47,113 nucleotides of DNA, from the NCBI GenBank assembly GCA_021648465.1, contig JAKISR010000011.1:1-47113 (forward strand). The letters are read 5' to 3'. Origin of the DNA: Sulfurimonas sp. GTDB lineage: Bacteria; Campylobacterota; Campylobacteria; Campylobacterales; Sulfurimonadaceae. Numbering within the stretch: the stretch's first letter is position 1; every line of letters begins with the position of its first letter. The translations under genes were made by a program, and so were the position numbers. A model generated the notes under the pieces. That model worked only from the letters and a program-made list of their open reading frames with translations. It made no database searches and was not told the DNA's origin. This document shows, in pieces, positions 16,195 through 25,650 of this stretch.

Positions 16195-18035
16195 AAAGAA
16201 TCTTGCATTGAGTCATCTTTGATTATGCTTTTATCAAAGCATACAACTTGATTGCGTCCATTTCTTTTCGCATAATAAAGTGACATATCTGCATATTTGA
16301 TACATTTCCAAATACTATCGCTATCTTCAGGAAACATAACCGCACCAATACTAAGGGTTTTACTAAATGATTCTGGACCAGCATTAATAACTTGCTCAGA
16401 AAAACTTATACGAATTTTTTCAGAGATTTCTTTTATAAACTTTTTATCACAATTATGAAGAAGTACTATAAATTCTTCTCCACCAAAGCGAATAGCTATA
16501 TCTGATGAGCGAATTGATTCTTTTATAACGCGAGATACGACTCTAATTCCCTCATCTCCTATATCATGCCCATAAGTATCATTAATCATTTTAAAGAAGT
16601 CAATATCAATCATTAATATACCATATGGCGTATTTGTTCTTAGGGCTTGAGGGATAGCTGTTTCTGTAAATTCATCAAGATATTTACGGTTATACATGCC
16701 CGTTAATTGATCAACTCTTGCCATTTTGTTTAGTATTTGCATCAGTTTTTTACTTACAATAGCTGGTTGAGCTGTTGCAATATAACCCTCAATAAGACCT
16801 ATAAAGTTTCTAATTCTTAAGCTATCTTCTTCATCTTTTGCAATGATTGATATAACAAGATTTAACTCATTTGAGATTGAGTATGGAATACAGATATATT
16901 TTAGGTTTTTTTCATCTTCGTTAAAATATGGACATGTATGTTCAAATATTGTTGAGTCAACAATAGAGTTTATTCTATCAGCACGACATTCACCTTTTAA
17001 AACACTACAATGGCAATCATTTATAGTATAAACGATAGTTTTAATACCACTTATCCTATCAGCTTCAATTATTGTAAAATCTTCTAGAGCAAATTTAGTT
17101 TGGAATACATATGCTAATCTATTATAGATATCTTCAAGTTCTTCATCATGCTCTATTGTTTGTTTAAATTTATATATTTCAGAGAGTTGATCAATTGTAT
17201 TATTTATATTTATTAATGGATCATTGGAAATTTCTTTATTTTTGTTTTGAAGAAAAATATATACTTTTTTATCAATTTCATCAAAAACGTTTTGTAATTT
17301 TTCAAGCAGAGTGTTGAGCATATCTGCAACATCTTTACTCTCTTTAAAATCTCCACCATCTACACGTTTGGAATAATTTCCATTATATGCAGCTTTCATT
17401 ACATTTTTAATAGAATAAAAAATATTTATATAAGGTTTTAAAAATATATTTACAATGAGCAGTATTAATAACATTATTACAATAGCAATAGAAGCTGTGT
17501 ACGCAACAGTAAGTAAACTACTGCCTCTAACATCACTAACATCAATAACCATACTTATAGCACCAAGAACTTCCCCTTCTTTTGCTTTATGACAAGCTAA
17601 ACAATTGGTTGTTCCAAATGCTGTTGCAGTATAAGGAATAGTCATACGCATAGTGCTTTTTGTAGCTGTTTCAGTCATTAACTCTTCAATTTCACCAGTG
17701 CGAAGTACTTTTCTATCTATTGCATCACGAGGAAGTTCATTATTAAACCCTTGACCAAATTGCTTAATAACTGTAGGTGAACGAGCAATCCAAAGAGAAC
17801 TTATATTTTCAATGTTTTCAATCTCGTTAAGAAAATAAGCACGCTTATCCATCATATCATTAACCATATGAGCAGTTAAACCACTTTTAACAACCTCTGC
17901 AGTTAGAAGAGCTCTTTTTTCTGCATTTTCAATACCAAAACCTCTAAAATTGAATGTTATTATGACAATCATAGCAATTAAATATACAAAAAACAGTCCA
18001 GCTAATATTGCTGTTATTCTCTGTCTAGTGCTCAT
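16191..18035 (-). CDS. Membrane diguanylate cyclase with c-type heme sensor domain
   Basis: Makes the second messenger c-di-GMP. The 614-residue protein has a first membrane helix (about 7-30), a periplasmic sensor domain carrying one c-type heme motif CLACH (145-149), a second helix (about 173-199), a HAMP-like linker, a GAF-like middle region and a C-terminal GGDEF domain. The active site is GGEEF (518-522) with an inhibitory I-site RSSD (509-512) at the canonical spacing. The sensor resembles DUF3365/Tll0287-type heme domains, suggesting redox, NO or ligand sensing. The middle region has an unusual cysteine set (C341, C343, C350, C368, C382) that could bind a metal. Start at 18035 gives the expected N-terminal helix. 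Confidence 0.9.
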   Translation of the reverse strand: MSTRQRITAILAGLFFVYLIAMIVIITFNFRGFGIENAEKRALLTAEVVKSGLTAHMVNDMMDKRAYFLNEIENIENISSLWIARSPTVIKQFGQGFNNELPRDAIDRKVLRTGEIEELMTETATKSTMRMTIPYTATAFGTTNCLACHKAKEGEVLGAISMVIDVSDVRGSSLLTVAYTASIAIVIMLLILLIVNIFLKPYINIFYSIKNVMKAAYNGNYSKRVDGGDFKESKDVADMLNTLLEKLQNVFDEIDKKVYIFLQNKNKEISNDPLININNTIDQLSEIYKFKQTIEHDEELEDIYNRLAYVFQTKFALEDFTIIEADRISGIKTIVYTINDCHCSVLKGECRADRINSIVDSTIFEHTCPYFNEDEKNLKYICIPYSISNELNLVISIIAKDEEDSLRIRNFIGLIEGYIATAQPAIVSKKLMQILNKMARVDQLTGMYNRKYLDEFTETAIPQALRTNTPYGILMIDIDFFKMINDTYGHDIGDEGIRVVSRVIKESIRSSDIAIRFGGEEFIVLLHNCDKKFIKEISEKIRISFSEQVINAGPESFSKTLSIGAVMFPEDSDSIWKCIKYADMSLYYAKRNGRNQVVCFDKSIIKDDSMQDSF

Positions 18036-18055
18036 GTGGTATCCTCTGTATATGC

Positions 18056-18061
18056 TATAAT
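18056..18061 (+). promoter_or_regulatory. Extended -10 (TATGCTATAAT) for yihY
   Basis: TATAAT preceded by TGC gives an extended -10 element 55 bases upstream of the ATG at 18117. AGGAG (18103-18107) is the ribosome binding site. Confidence 0.55.
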
Positions 18062-18116
18062 TTTAAAAATGAAGATATTATATCATATTAATACTATAAA
18101 ACAGGAGACAATTTAA

Positions 18117-18977
18117 ATGCTAAAATATGAAAAATTTTTCAAACATATAAAATTTTTTATTACAACATTTGTAGATAAAGAGCTTACTCTTTTTGCTGCA
18201 AGTCTTAGTTATTATACTATATTTACAATTATTCCTCTTCTTTTGATTATGTTAACTCTTTTAATATCTTTACCATCATTTGCTGAGCATTATGAGACTA
18301 TAAAAGGATTTATATTCTCAAACCTTATGCCAGTAAATTCAGAAGCTATTATGGGACATATCGATGGATTTTTACAAAATTCTGCAAAATTAGGAGTGAT
18401 AGGACTTATAATGATTTTAGTTGCTTCGCTTTTATTTTTTAAGAACTTTGAGTACATTGCAAATAAAATTTTTCATGCAAAACCTAGAACTCTTTGGGAG
18501 TCAGTAACTACATATTGGACAATGCTTACACTTACTCCCATAGCTCTTGGAGTATCATTTTTTATAACAGCAAAATTAGCAATAATGATAGAGTCAAACT
18601 CTTTAACATCTGGTGTAAATATATTACCAATCATTCCATATATTATCATTTGGGCATTGTTTTTTCTTATCTTTCAAATTGGACCAAATGCTAAAGTAAA
18701 TGTTAAAGCATCACTTATTAGTTCATTTATCATATCTATAGTGTTTAGTATCTCCAAAAATGCTTTTATAGAGTATGTTTTTTATAACAAATCATATACT
18801 ACGATGTATGGATCTTTTGCAATTGTTATGTTTTTATTTTTATGGATATATGTATCTTGGATTATATTTATATATGGTCTTAAATTATGTTATATGATAG
18901 ATTGCATATATAAAAAATCCGAAACTAAAGGTAAGCAGAGCGTAGATAAATCGCTTATCAAAAATGCTAAAGAGTGA
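18117..18977 (+). CDS. YihY/BrkB-family inner membrane protein
   Basis: 286-residue polytopic protein of the YihY (formerly 'RNase BN') family, function unknown. The family motif LTLFAASLSYYTIFTIIPLLLI is at about residues 22-43, followed by about six membrane helices and the conserved ending YGSFAIVMFLFLWIYVSWIIFIYGLKL. The last 31 codons, a basic cytoplasmic tail, overlap the end of comEC on the other strand by 93 bases. The ribosome binding site ACAGGAG precedes the ATG. The nuclease assignment once given to this family has been withdrawn; transport or envelope roles are speculative. Confidence 0.9.
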   Translation: MLKYEKFFKHIKFFITTFVDKELTLFAASLSYYTIFTIIPLLLIMLTLLISLPSFAEHYETIKGFIFSNLMPVNSEAIMGHIDGFLQNSAKLGVIGLIMILVASLLFFKNFEYIANKIFHAKPRTLWESVTTYWTMLTLTPIALGVSFFITAKLAIMIESNSLTSGVNILPIIPYIIIWALFFLIFQIGPNAKVNVKASLISSFIISIVFSISKNAFIEYVFYNKSYTTMYGSFAIVMFLFLWIYVSWIIFIYGLKLCYMIDCIYKKSETKGKQSVDKSLIKNAKE

Positions 18978-20147
18978 AATAGATATTTGTATTATTAAAA
19001 ACATAGAACTAAGTTCTACATGTTTCGACTCTCTTGCTAAAAGTATTAAACTCTCCAATAAACTATCAAATAAATCTCCAAAACCAATAAGATGTAAAAA
19101 TATAGAGATTGGATAAAAAAATGTAAAAAGTGATGTCCAAATTATTGAGAGTGGATGATAAATGCTAAAATTTCCAAATATCACAAGTGAAAATGGTAAC
19201 ATTAGTAAATAAACCCAAAATGGCACTAAGATAAATTGCCAGATTTTACTTAAATGTTTAAAGTGAATCAAAAATAAAAATATATAAAAAACACCACTAA
19301 CTGAAAGCCAAAAGCCAAGAGCAAATAATAGTTTTGGGAAAAAACATAAAAGAAGTAGGACTGTTATGAAAAGAGTTTGCAAAGAGATGATTTTAATACC
19401 TCTGTCATAGAGTATAAATCCAACTAAAAGCATTCCAAAAGCACGAACAAGAGATGGTGGGGAATCTAAAAATAGTAAATATACAAACAGAGTAATAATT
19501 ACAATACTAAAAAGATCAAATTTAGAATTTCTATATGGAAAATAACTATTTTGAAAAAAATTATAAATTGGTTTTAAAAAGAAAAATAGAAGTGCGCTAA
19601 GAACTCCTAGATGAAAGCCACTTATAGCCAATAAGTGAGATACCCCTAATGCAGAAAATGTTGTTTGTAGCTTTTTTGGAAGAGGTGATGCAGTGTATAG
19701 AGCCTGATAAATACTTGAGATATCTTGATTTGTATGAGAAGAAGATATATGTAAATTAAGCTTTTCTTTTAAAGTAATATTTTCGTGAATATATTTGACT
19801 TTAGTATATGCATAAAAATAAGTGAGATACTCATAAAAATTTATTTTGCCACCATAAACTTCAATATTAATTTTTTTACCTTTTAGATTTTGAAGAGGCT
19901 TTTTAAAGCTTGTATAAAATGTTATTCCATCAATTGTTTTTAATTTTAGTACTTGAGTTGTTTTAGATTTTTTTATTTTTTCATATTGTTTTAAAACTGT
20001 GACCTGAGTGATTTGTGAATCAAAATGCGTAAATTTTTTATATTCATTATACTCAATAAGCAAAGAATAAAATAAAATAAATGAGGATACTAAAATAAAT
20101 AAATAAAAATCTCTTTTTGAGCTAAAAAAGGAGATTTTTTCTATCAT
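18885..20147 (-). CDS. comEC: ComEC/Rec2-family competence protein (DNA uptake channel)
   Basis: Predicted inner-membrane channel for single-stranded DNA in natural transformation. The 420 residues include an N-terminal OB-like soluble segment between helices (residues about 45-140) and the competence domain with the motif HLLAISGFHLGVLSALLF (about 170-187), then multiple hydrophobic helices. The C-terminal metallo-beta-lactamase domain of long ComEC proteins is absent, as is usual in this phylum. It starts 16 bases after dnaB and is probably co-transcribed with it. Its last 31 codons overlap the yihY tail. The type IV pilin-like genes in this window could supply the uptake pseudopilus, but that link is an inference. 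Confidence 0.9.
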   Translation of the reverse strand: MIEKISFFSSKRDFYLFILVSSFILFYSLLIEYNEYKKFTHFDSQITQVTVLKQYEKIKKSKTTQVLKLKTIDGITFYTSFKKPLQNLKGKKINIEVYGGKINFYEYLTYFYAYTKVKYIHENITLKEKLNLHISSSHTNQDISSIYQALYTASPLPKKLQTTFSALGVSHLLAISGFHLGVLSALLFFFLKPIYNFFQNSYFPYRNSKFDLFSIVIITLFVYLLFLDSPPSLVRAFGMLLVGFILYDRGIKIISLQTLFITVLLLLCFFPKLLFALGFWLSVSGVFYIFLFLIHFKHLSKIWQFILVPFWVYLLMLPFSLVIFGNFSIYHPLSIIWTSLFTFFYPISIFLHLIGFGDLFDSLLESLILLARESKHVELSSMFLIIQISISLFSIFDKRFIYALLTFSFGFFIYAIYHIT

Positions 20148-20163
20148 AAATAGAGTTACATAA

Positions 20164-21615
20164 TTAAATAGGTGTCATTGAAAAGGATTCATTCTTTAAA
20201 TCAACTTTTGCAGAGCGAGTATCTACATTTTCATATACAGTTTCAACTCCTTGTGAGTAAGCAGGTGCATCAACAAATCGTGTAAGTTTTTTCTGAAAAA
20301 CAAGTTTTATATGACCAGTTGGTCCATTTCTTTGTTTTCCTATGATTATTTCAGCTTCTTCTTCCTCTTTTTCTACATAGGTAGGAATAAACTCTTTACC
20401 CTCAGTTTTAGCAGCTTTTTCACGCTCTTTTTCCTCTTTGTAAAGATAGATATCATCACGATAAACAAAAAGAATAATATCTGCATCTTGCTCAATTGAA
20501 CCAGATTCACGAATATCACTCAGCATTGGTCTTTTATCATTTCTAGATTCTAGTCCACGGTTAAGTTGTGAAAGTGCTACTATTGGCATCTCTAATTCAC
20601 GAGCAAGCATTTTAAGTCCACGAGACATCTCTGAAACTTGCAAATGTCTGTCTTGATTGCCGATACCGCTCATAATTTGTAGGTAATCAATGACAGCAAT
20701 CTCTATTTCTGGGTGCTTGTTCTTTAGTTTTCGTAATTTTGAGCGGAGTTGATTGATATTGAGACTACCTTGATCATCAACATAAAGTTTAGCATCATTC
20801 ATTTTATCTACTGCACCATTAAGCCTGCCCCATTGATCATCATTCATGTCTCCAACACGAAGTTTTTGAAGAGGGATAGAAGTTTGGATACTTAAAAGTC
20901 TAAGCATAAGTTGTTCAGCAGGCATTTCAAGCGAGAAAAATGCTACACCTTTACCTTGTACTATAAGCGAATTTACAGTATTTAAGATAAAAGAAGTTTT
21001 ACCCATTGCAGGTCTTGCTGCAATAATAACTAAATCACCTTTACCAAAACCAGTAGTCATTTTATTAAGTTCATGAAAACCAGTATCTACACCAACTAAG
21101 ATGTTATTACCACGAGCTTTCATCTCTTTAATATACTCCATAGTGTCAAAAGTCATTTTTGGAGAATCTTTAAAATCACTTGTTTGATTGTCTTGTGTAA
21201 TTTCATAAAGTTTTTTCTCTACAATATCTATAACCTCAGCAGATGGAAGTTCTTCTTCAACCGTAACTCTTTTTATCTCTGTTGTAAGTGTTAAAAGGTG
21301 GCGTTTTAAAGATTTGTCTTTTATCTCATCAACATAAGCTTTAGTATTTGAGATAGGGTTTGCAGATAAAATTTCAAGCATAACCTGCTCATCAAATTTT
21401 TTGATTTTAATAAGTTCTTTTTTTATAAACTCTTCATCAATAGGTTGATTTTTTTGTAAAAGTAGCATCATAGATTTAAAAATATCTTGATGAGCTGGAA
21501 GATAAAAATCATCTTTGTTTAGTGCCACACTCAGCTCATCAAACTGTTCTGGTTCAAACACTATTGAGCTTAAAATACTTCTTTCAAATGCTAAATTATA
21601 TAGGTTGTCAGTCAT
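20164..21615 (-). CDS. dnaB: Replicative DNA helicase DnaB
   Basis: Hexameric 5'-3' helicase of the replication fork. The 483-residue product has the all-helical N-terminal domain (YNLAFERSILSSIVFEPE...), the linker, and the RecA-like domain with Walker A RPAMGKTS (201-208), FFSLEMPAEQLMLRLL, Walker B IAVIDYLQIM and LSQLNRGLESR. DIRESGSIEQDAD and the GPTGHIKLVFQKKLTRF ending are canonical. No intein is present. It lies 48 bases downstream of lon and 16 bases upstream of comEC. Confidence 0.98.
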   Translation of the reverse strand: MTDNLYNLAFERSILSSIVFEPEQFDELSVALNKDDFYLPAHQDIFKSMMLLLQKNQPIDEEFIKKELIKIKKFDEQVMLEILSANPISNTKAYVDEIKDKSLKRHLLTLTTEIKRVTVEEELPSAEVIDIVEKKLYEITQDNQTSDFKDSPKMTFDTMEYIKEMKARGNNILVGVDTGFHELNKMTTGFGKGDLVIIAARPAMGKTSFILNTVNSLIVQGKGVAFFSLEMPAEQLMLRLLSIQTSIPLQKLRVGDMNDDQWGRLNGAVDKMNDAKLYVDDQGSLNINQLRSKLRKLKNKHPEIEIAVIDYLQIMSGIGNQDRHLQVSEMSRGLKMLARELEMPIVALSQLNRGLESRNDKRPMLSDIRESGSIEQDADIILFVYRDDIYLYKEEKEREKAAKTEGKEFIPTYVEKEEEEAEIIIGKQRNGPTGHIKLVFQKKLTRFVDAPAYSQGVETVYENVDTRSAKVDLKNESFSMTPI

Positions 21616-21663
21616 TGTCTTTACTCTCCATTTTTACTATTTATTTACTGTGTTATGTTTTGT

Positions 21664-24099
21664 TTAGTTTTTAGGGGACATTCCAACTAAGATTTCTTTT
21701 AAAACCTCTTCTACTCTACTAACACCTAATATTTCTAAAGAGTCTCTAACCTCTTTAGGTATATCTTCTAAATCTCTTTCATAATTTTTTGATGGTATTA
21801 AAACTTTAACCATTCCAGCTTTATGTGCAGCTATTAATTTCTCTTTGAGTCCTCCAATTGGTAAAACATCTCCACTTAAAGAGACTTCTCCAGTCATCGC
21901 TATTTCTGAGCGAATTTTTCTTGAACTTAAAATAGAAGAAATCACACTAACCATAGCTATACCAGCACTTGGTCCATCTTTTGGTGTTGCTCCATCAGGA
22001 ACATGTATATGTAAGTCATAACGCTTATAAACTTCACTAATATTTACTTTTAAATTTTCCTCTTTTTCTTTAGATGTTAAGGGGATATTATCAATGTCAA
22101 TCTCTAATCTTTTAGTATCAATTAAAGTTTTTACTACGCTATATGCTATTCTTGCTGATTCTTTCATCACATCACCAAGGCTACCAGTTAATTGCATAGT
22201 GCCTTTCCCATTGATACGGATACTCTCTATTTTTAAAACATCCCCACCAACAGCTGTCCAAGCAAGTCCATTTACTACACCAACTATTGGTATTTTTGTA
22301 GTTTTTTCTATTTCAAATACAGTTTTATCAAAATATTTTTTAAGATTTTTAAGAGTTAATGATATTTTCATAGTTTCGGAATTTTCCAAAATCTCTCGTG
22401 CAATTTTTCTTGACATATTGGCTAAGCGACGACGAAGATTTCTAACACCTGCTTCTCGTGTATAACTATGTATTAACTCTTTTAATGCAGGCTTAGAGAT
22501 ACTAATCTCTGATTTTCTAAGTCCATGTTTTTTAAGCTCTTGAGGAATTAGATATCTCTTAGCTATCTCAAATTTTTCTTGAGGAGTATATGAACTAAGT
22601 GTTATAAACTCCATTCTATCACGAAGTGGCGCAGGAATTCTACCAACATCATTTGCAGTAGCAATAAATATAACTCTTGTTAAATCTATATTAAAGTTTA
22701 GATAATAATCACGAAACTCTTTATTTTGTTCAGGATCTAGTATCTCTAAAAGAGCAGCCGTAGGATCACCTCTTCCAGATTTAGAAATTTTATCAATCTC
22801 ATCTAAAACTACAACAGGATTCATTTTTTTGGCGTCAATTAGACCTTGAGTAATTCTTCCAGGCATTGCTCCAACATAGGTTCTTCTATGTCCACGAAGT
22901 TCATTAACATCTTCAAGTCCACCAAGTGCTATCCTTACAAGTGGACGATTTAGCGCCTCTGCTATTGAGTTTGCTAAAGATGTTTTACCAACACCTGGAG
23001 GTCCTGAAAAACAGAGTATTGCTCCTGTTGCGTCTTTACTTTTTATACCTCTTAATTCCATCAACTCTTTAACAGCAAAAAATTCAACTATTCTCTCTTT
23101 AGGCTTTTCTAGTGAATAATGATCTTTATTTAGTTGATCTTCAACATCACTAATTTTTAAAGCTCTTTTACTAACTTCACCAAAAGGGATCTCTAAAACC
23201 CAGTCAAGATATGTTTGAGTCATTGAAGAATCTGAAGAGTCAGGATGCATGCGAGAAAATCTTTCTATTTGTTTACCTATCTCTTTATAAGCTTCTTCAT
23301 TCATTTTGTCTTTTTTAGCTTCAAGCTTATCTTGATACTCTTGAATCTCTTCATCCCTTGAAGTGTCTGAGCCTAACTCTTTTTGAATCTGTTTTAACTG
23401 CTCTTTTAAAAAATACTCTTTATTCACTTTTTCTATATGGGTATGAACTTTTGAACGAATTTCACGTTGAAGTTTATTTGCTTCTATCTCATCTATAAGA
23501 TACTCTATTAAATCTAAAAATCTTTTCTCTGTATCTGATTCTACAAATAGATTATAAGCTTGCTCTTTTTTTAGTTTAACACTACTACAAATCAGGTCAA
23601 TTATGCGGTTATTATCATGATTTTCTTCTATCGTTCTAAGTAAATCTGGGGGAAAATAATTACTTACACTTGAGAGTGTTCTCACTTTTTCACGAACTAT
23701 CTCTAAAATAGCATCTATTTTTAATGAATTTACATTTGTAGCATCTATAATATCAACTTTTGCAACAAGTGGGTTTTCACTAACTTTTCCAAATGTTTTT
23801 GCACGAGCCAAACCTTGAAAAAGAACTTTAACTCTACCATCAGGTAGTGCTACTTTTCTCATAATAGAGCCAACTACACCCGTGTCATAAAGTGATTCAA
23901 ATACACGTTCACCCTCTTTTGATGGCTTAGTTGAGCAAACTATTACTAAAGAACTCTCTTCAATAGCTCTAGTGGCAGCTAATATATTACTCTCATCACT
24001 TAAAAAAAGCGGAGATATCATAAAAGGATATAAGAATAACTCATCCTCTGCTATTACAGGTATATTTGCTGGAAATTCACCATAATCACTTAGTTTCAT
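21664..24099 (-). CDS. lon: ATP-dependent protease Lon
   Basis: Cytoplasmic AAA+ protease that degrades misfolded and regulatory proteins. The 811-residue product has the N-terminal substrate domain, a central coiled coil (about 205-285), Walker A GPPGVGKT (366-373), Walker B VVLDEIDK, the arginine-containing sensor regions and the C-terminal protease domain with catalytic Ser711 (DGPSAG) and Lys754 (GGLKEK). The start at 24099 overlaps the end of bamD by 14 bases, suggesting translational coupling in the order bamD-lon-dnaB-comEC. Confidence 0.98.
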   Translation of the reverse strand: MKLSDYGEFPANIPVIAEDELFLYPFMISPLFLSDESNILAATRAIEESSLVIVCSTKPSKEGERVFESLYDTGVVGSIMRKVALPDGRVKVLFQGLARAKTFGKVSENPLVAKVDIIDATNVNSLKIDAILEIVREKVRTLSSVSNYFPPDLLRTIEENHDNNRIIDLICSSVKLKKEQAYNLFVESDTEKRFLDLIEYLIDEIEANKLQREIRSKVHTHIEKVNKEYFLKEQLKQIQKELGSDTSRDEEIQEYQDKLEAKKDKMNEEAYKEIGKQIERFSRMHPDSSDSSMTQTYLDWVLEIPFGEVSKRALKISDVEDQLNKDHYSLEKPKERIVEFFAVKELMELRGIKSKDATGAILCFSGPPGVGKTSLANSIAEALNRPLVRIALGGLEDVNELRGHRRTYVGAMPGRITQGLIDAKKMNPVVVLDEIDKISKSGRGDPTAALLEILDPEQNKEFRDYYLNFNIDLTRVIFIATANDVGRIPAPLRDRMEFITLSSYTPQEKFEIAKRYLIPQELKKHGLRKSEISISKPALKELIHSYTREAGVRNLRRRLANMSRKIAREILENSETMKISLTLKNLKKYFDKTVFEIEKTTKIPIVGVVNGLAWTAVGGDVLKIESIRINGKGTMQLTGSLGDVMKESARIAYSVVKTLIDTKRLEIDIDNIPLTSKEKEENLKVNISEVYKRYDLHIHVPDGATPKDGPSAGIAMVSVISSILSSRKIRSEIAMTGEVSLSGDVLPIGGLKEKLIAAHKAGMVKVLIPSKNYERDLEDIPKEVRDSLEILGVSRVEEVLKEILVGMSPKN

Positions 24100-25063
24100 T
24101 ATCTCCCCATTTCGGCATCATAAAATCATACCAGCTTGAATTATCTACTTTCTCTTGAATTTCTTCAATCTCTTCTTCATCTTCTTCTGAATCATCACCC
24201 CAAGTTGGTATCATAAAATCATACCAACTTGAGTTATTTTCTTTTTCTTGAATCTCTTTTACAACTTCTTGTTCTGCATCATCAGTTTGAATAATTTCAT
24301 CAGTTTTTGTATCTACTTTTTCTGTTTTAACTTCTGTATTTTTTTCAGAAATTGAATTTCTAGAAACAACACTTTTTGTATCAGGTATCATAAAAGCATA
24401 CCAACTAGAAGTTCCATCACCTTCAAACCAAGCACGATACCACGGAGTATCTGCTCTATTTACATCATCCCATGGTACCCAAGAATTATCGTGTACAGTT
24501 CTATAATAAGCTGCACTTTTTGGTTTATCTAGTCTTTCATATAAATCTACAATAGTTTTATTTAACACAGCCTGTGCAAGATATAATCTTGTAAGCATTG
24601 TGTCTATATTTTCTTCATACATAGAGTTTGGATAATTATATTTAAATTTTTCACCACTCTTTAGTGCTTCACCTATCAAAGCCTGATCTCGTCTAGGGTT
24701 TACAAGAGCCATATACTTCGCTCTCACTTTTAAAAATTCAGCTTCTTCTTTTTCATTGGCAGTTGCGTATCTTTTTATGTACTCATCTAAAAAATGCTCA
24801 CTTAAAAGGTATTCTTTATAATCCATATGTGCTAAAGCTAAAATCATTGTTGCTTCAGGAAGAAGAGGGGAACCAATATGCTCACCTTGAAGTGAACTAT
24901 AATAACTATCTGCTTGTTCTAAATCACCTTGAGCGATAACCTCTACTATTTTTGAATACCAATAAAAAGCGGGTTTATTATATTCTTTAACTTCTTTTGT
25001 ACAACCACTCAATAATATAAGTATAATAGATAATATTACCAGTATATAAGTTTTAAACTTCAT
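24086..25063 (-). CDS. bamD: Outer membrane assembly lipoprotein BamD with repeat-bearing tail
   Basis: TPR lipoprotein of the BAM complex that inserts beta-barrel proteins. The 325 residues begin with a lipoprotein signal (lipobox LLSGC, Cys21), followed by the BamD/YfiO TPR core (PAFYWYSKIVEVIAQGDLEQADSYYSSL... through YLAQAVLNKTIVDLYERLDKPKSAAYY, to about residue 190). The last 110 residues are an extension, acidic and unlike normal BamD, with three copies of a short motif: SSWYAFMIP (219-227), SSWYDFMIP (278-286) and SSWYDFMMP (309-317). Copies two and three lie in a duplicated block of about 22 residues (EIQEK..NSSWYDFM.P.WGD). BamD identity is well supported by the N-terminal part and context; the tail's role is unknown. 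Confidence 0.88.
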   Translation of the reverse strand: MKFKTYILVILSIILILLSGCTKEVKEYNKPAFYWYSKIVEVIAQGDLEQADSYYSSLQGEHIGSPLLPEATMILALAHMDYKEYLLSEHFLDEYIKRYATANEKEEAEFLKVRAKYMALVNPRRDQALIGEALKSGEKFKYNYPNSMYEENIDTMLTRLYLAQAVLNKTIVDLYERLDKPKSAAYYRTVHDNSWVPWDDVNRADTPWYRAWFEGDGTSSWYAFMIPDTKSVVSRNSISEKNTEVKTEKVDTKTDEIIQTDDAEQEVVKEIQEKENNSSWYDFMIPTWGDDSEEDEEEIEEIQEKVDNSSWYDFMMPKWGDNETK

Positions 25064-25068
25064 TAAAT

Positions 25069-25137
25069 ATGTTCCTAATTTTAAATAGATTGTTATTTTA
25101 TCTAAAAGATATATAACACATGTTAAATTAGGTACAT
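25069..25137. promoter_or_regulatory. Inverted repeat in the bamD-fliW divergent region
   Basis: ATGTTCCTAATTTTAA (25069-25084) and TTAAATTAGGTACAT (25123-25137) are complementary but for one mismatch and one extra base. They flank the whole 38-base centre of the divergent region and could be paired operator half-sites for both genes. Confidence 0.35.
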
Positions 25138-25185
25138 TTTATGCTTAAAGTATTAAAATTACTAAATATTTACAAAAGGTTTTTT

Positions 25186-25566
25186 ATGAAATTTGATATC
25201 TGCGTCCCTATTTTAGGTTTTGAAGATGTAAAAGAAGTAACTTTAGAAAAAATTGATGATATCTTTATGAAAATGCAATCTACAAACAACGAACATATAT
25301 CTTTTACTCTTATTGATCCTTTTATCTTAAGAGAATATGATTTTGAAGTACCTGCTAATATACAAGAATTATTGGAAATTTCTAAAGGTTCTAATATAAT
25401 TATTTTAAATATTGTTTTAATTCAGTCTCCTATAGAAAACTCTGTTGTAAATTTCATAGGACCAATAATTTTTAATACAGATAACAACAAATTAGCTCAG
25501 ATTATCTTACAAGAATCCACTAAATATGGTGTTGCAGAGAAAATTTCTACTTTCTTAGAAAACTAA
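25186..25566 (+). CDS. fliW: Flagellar assembly factor FliW
   Basis: Binds flagellin and CsrA, linking flagellin supply to translational control. From ATG 25186 the product has 126 residues with the family pattern MKFDICVPILGFEDVKEVTLEKID, FTLIDPFILREYDFEVP, and NFIGPIIFNTDNNKLAQIIL. An upstream in-frame ATG at 25141 would add 15 unrelated residues; AAAGG eight bases before 25186 decides for the shorter form. It is monocistronic and divergent from bamD. Confidence 0.92.
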   Translation: MKFDICVPILGFEDVKEVTLEKIDDIFMKMQSTNNEHISFTLIDPFILREYDFEVPANIQELLEISKGSNIIILNIVLIQSPIENSVVNFIGPIIFNTDNNKLAQIILQESTKYGVAEKISTFLEN

Positions 25567-25650
25567 CATAATAGTTGAATTATATATTTAATATAGTTTA
25601 ATTTAATTGTATATTTATTTATTTCAGCACTTATTAAGCCTACTTAGTAG

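Noticed and set aside
20311..20499. Plus-strand open frame inside dnaB
   Set aside because: Shadow of the Lys/Glu-rich DnaB C-terminal region; low-complexity Phe/Leu/Ser product and no ribosome binding site.
24113..24409. CRISPR-like or mobile repeat in bamD
   Set aside because: The repeats are coding, differ at DNA level and have irregular spacing (about 150 and 66 bases); they reflect protein motif repetition.
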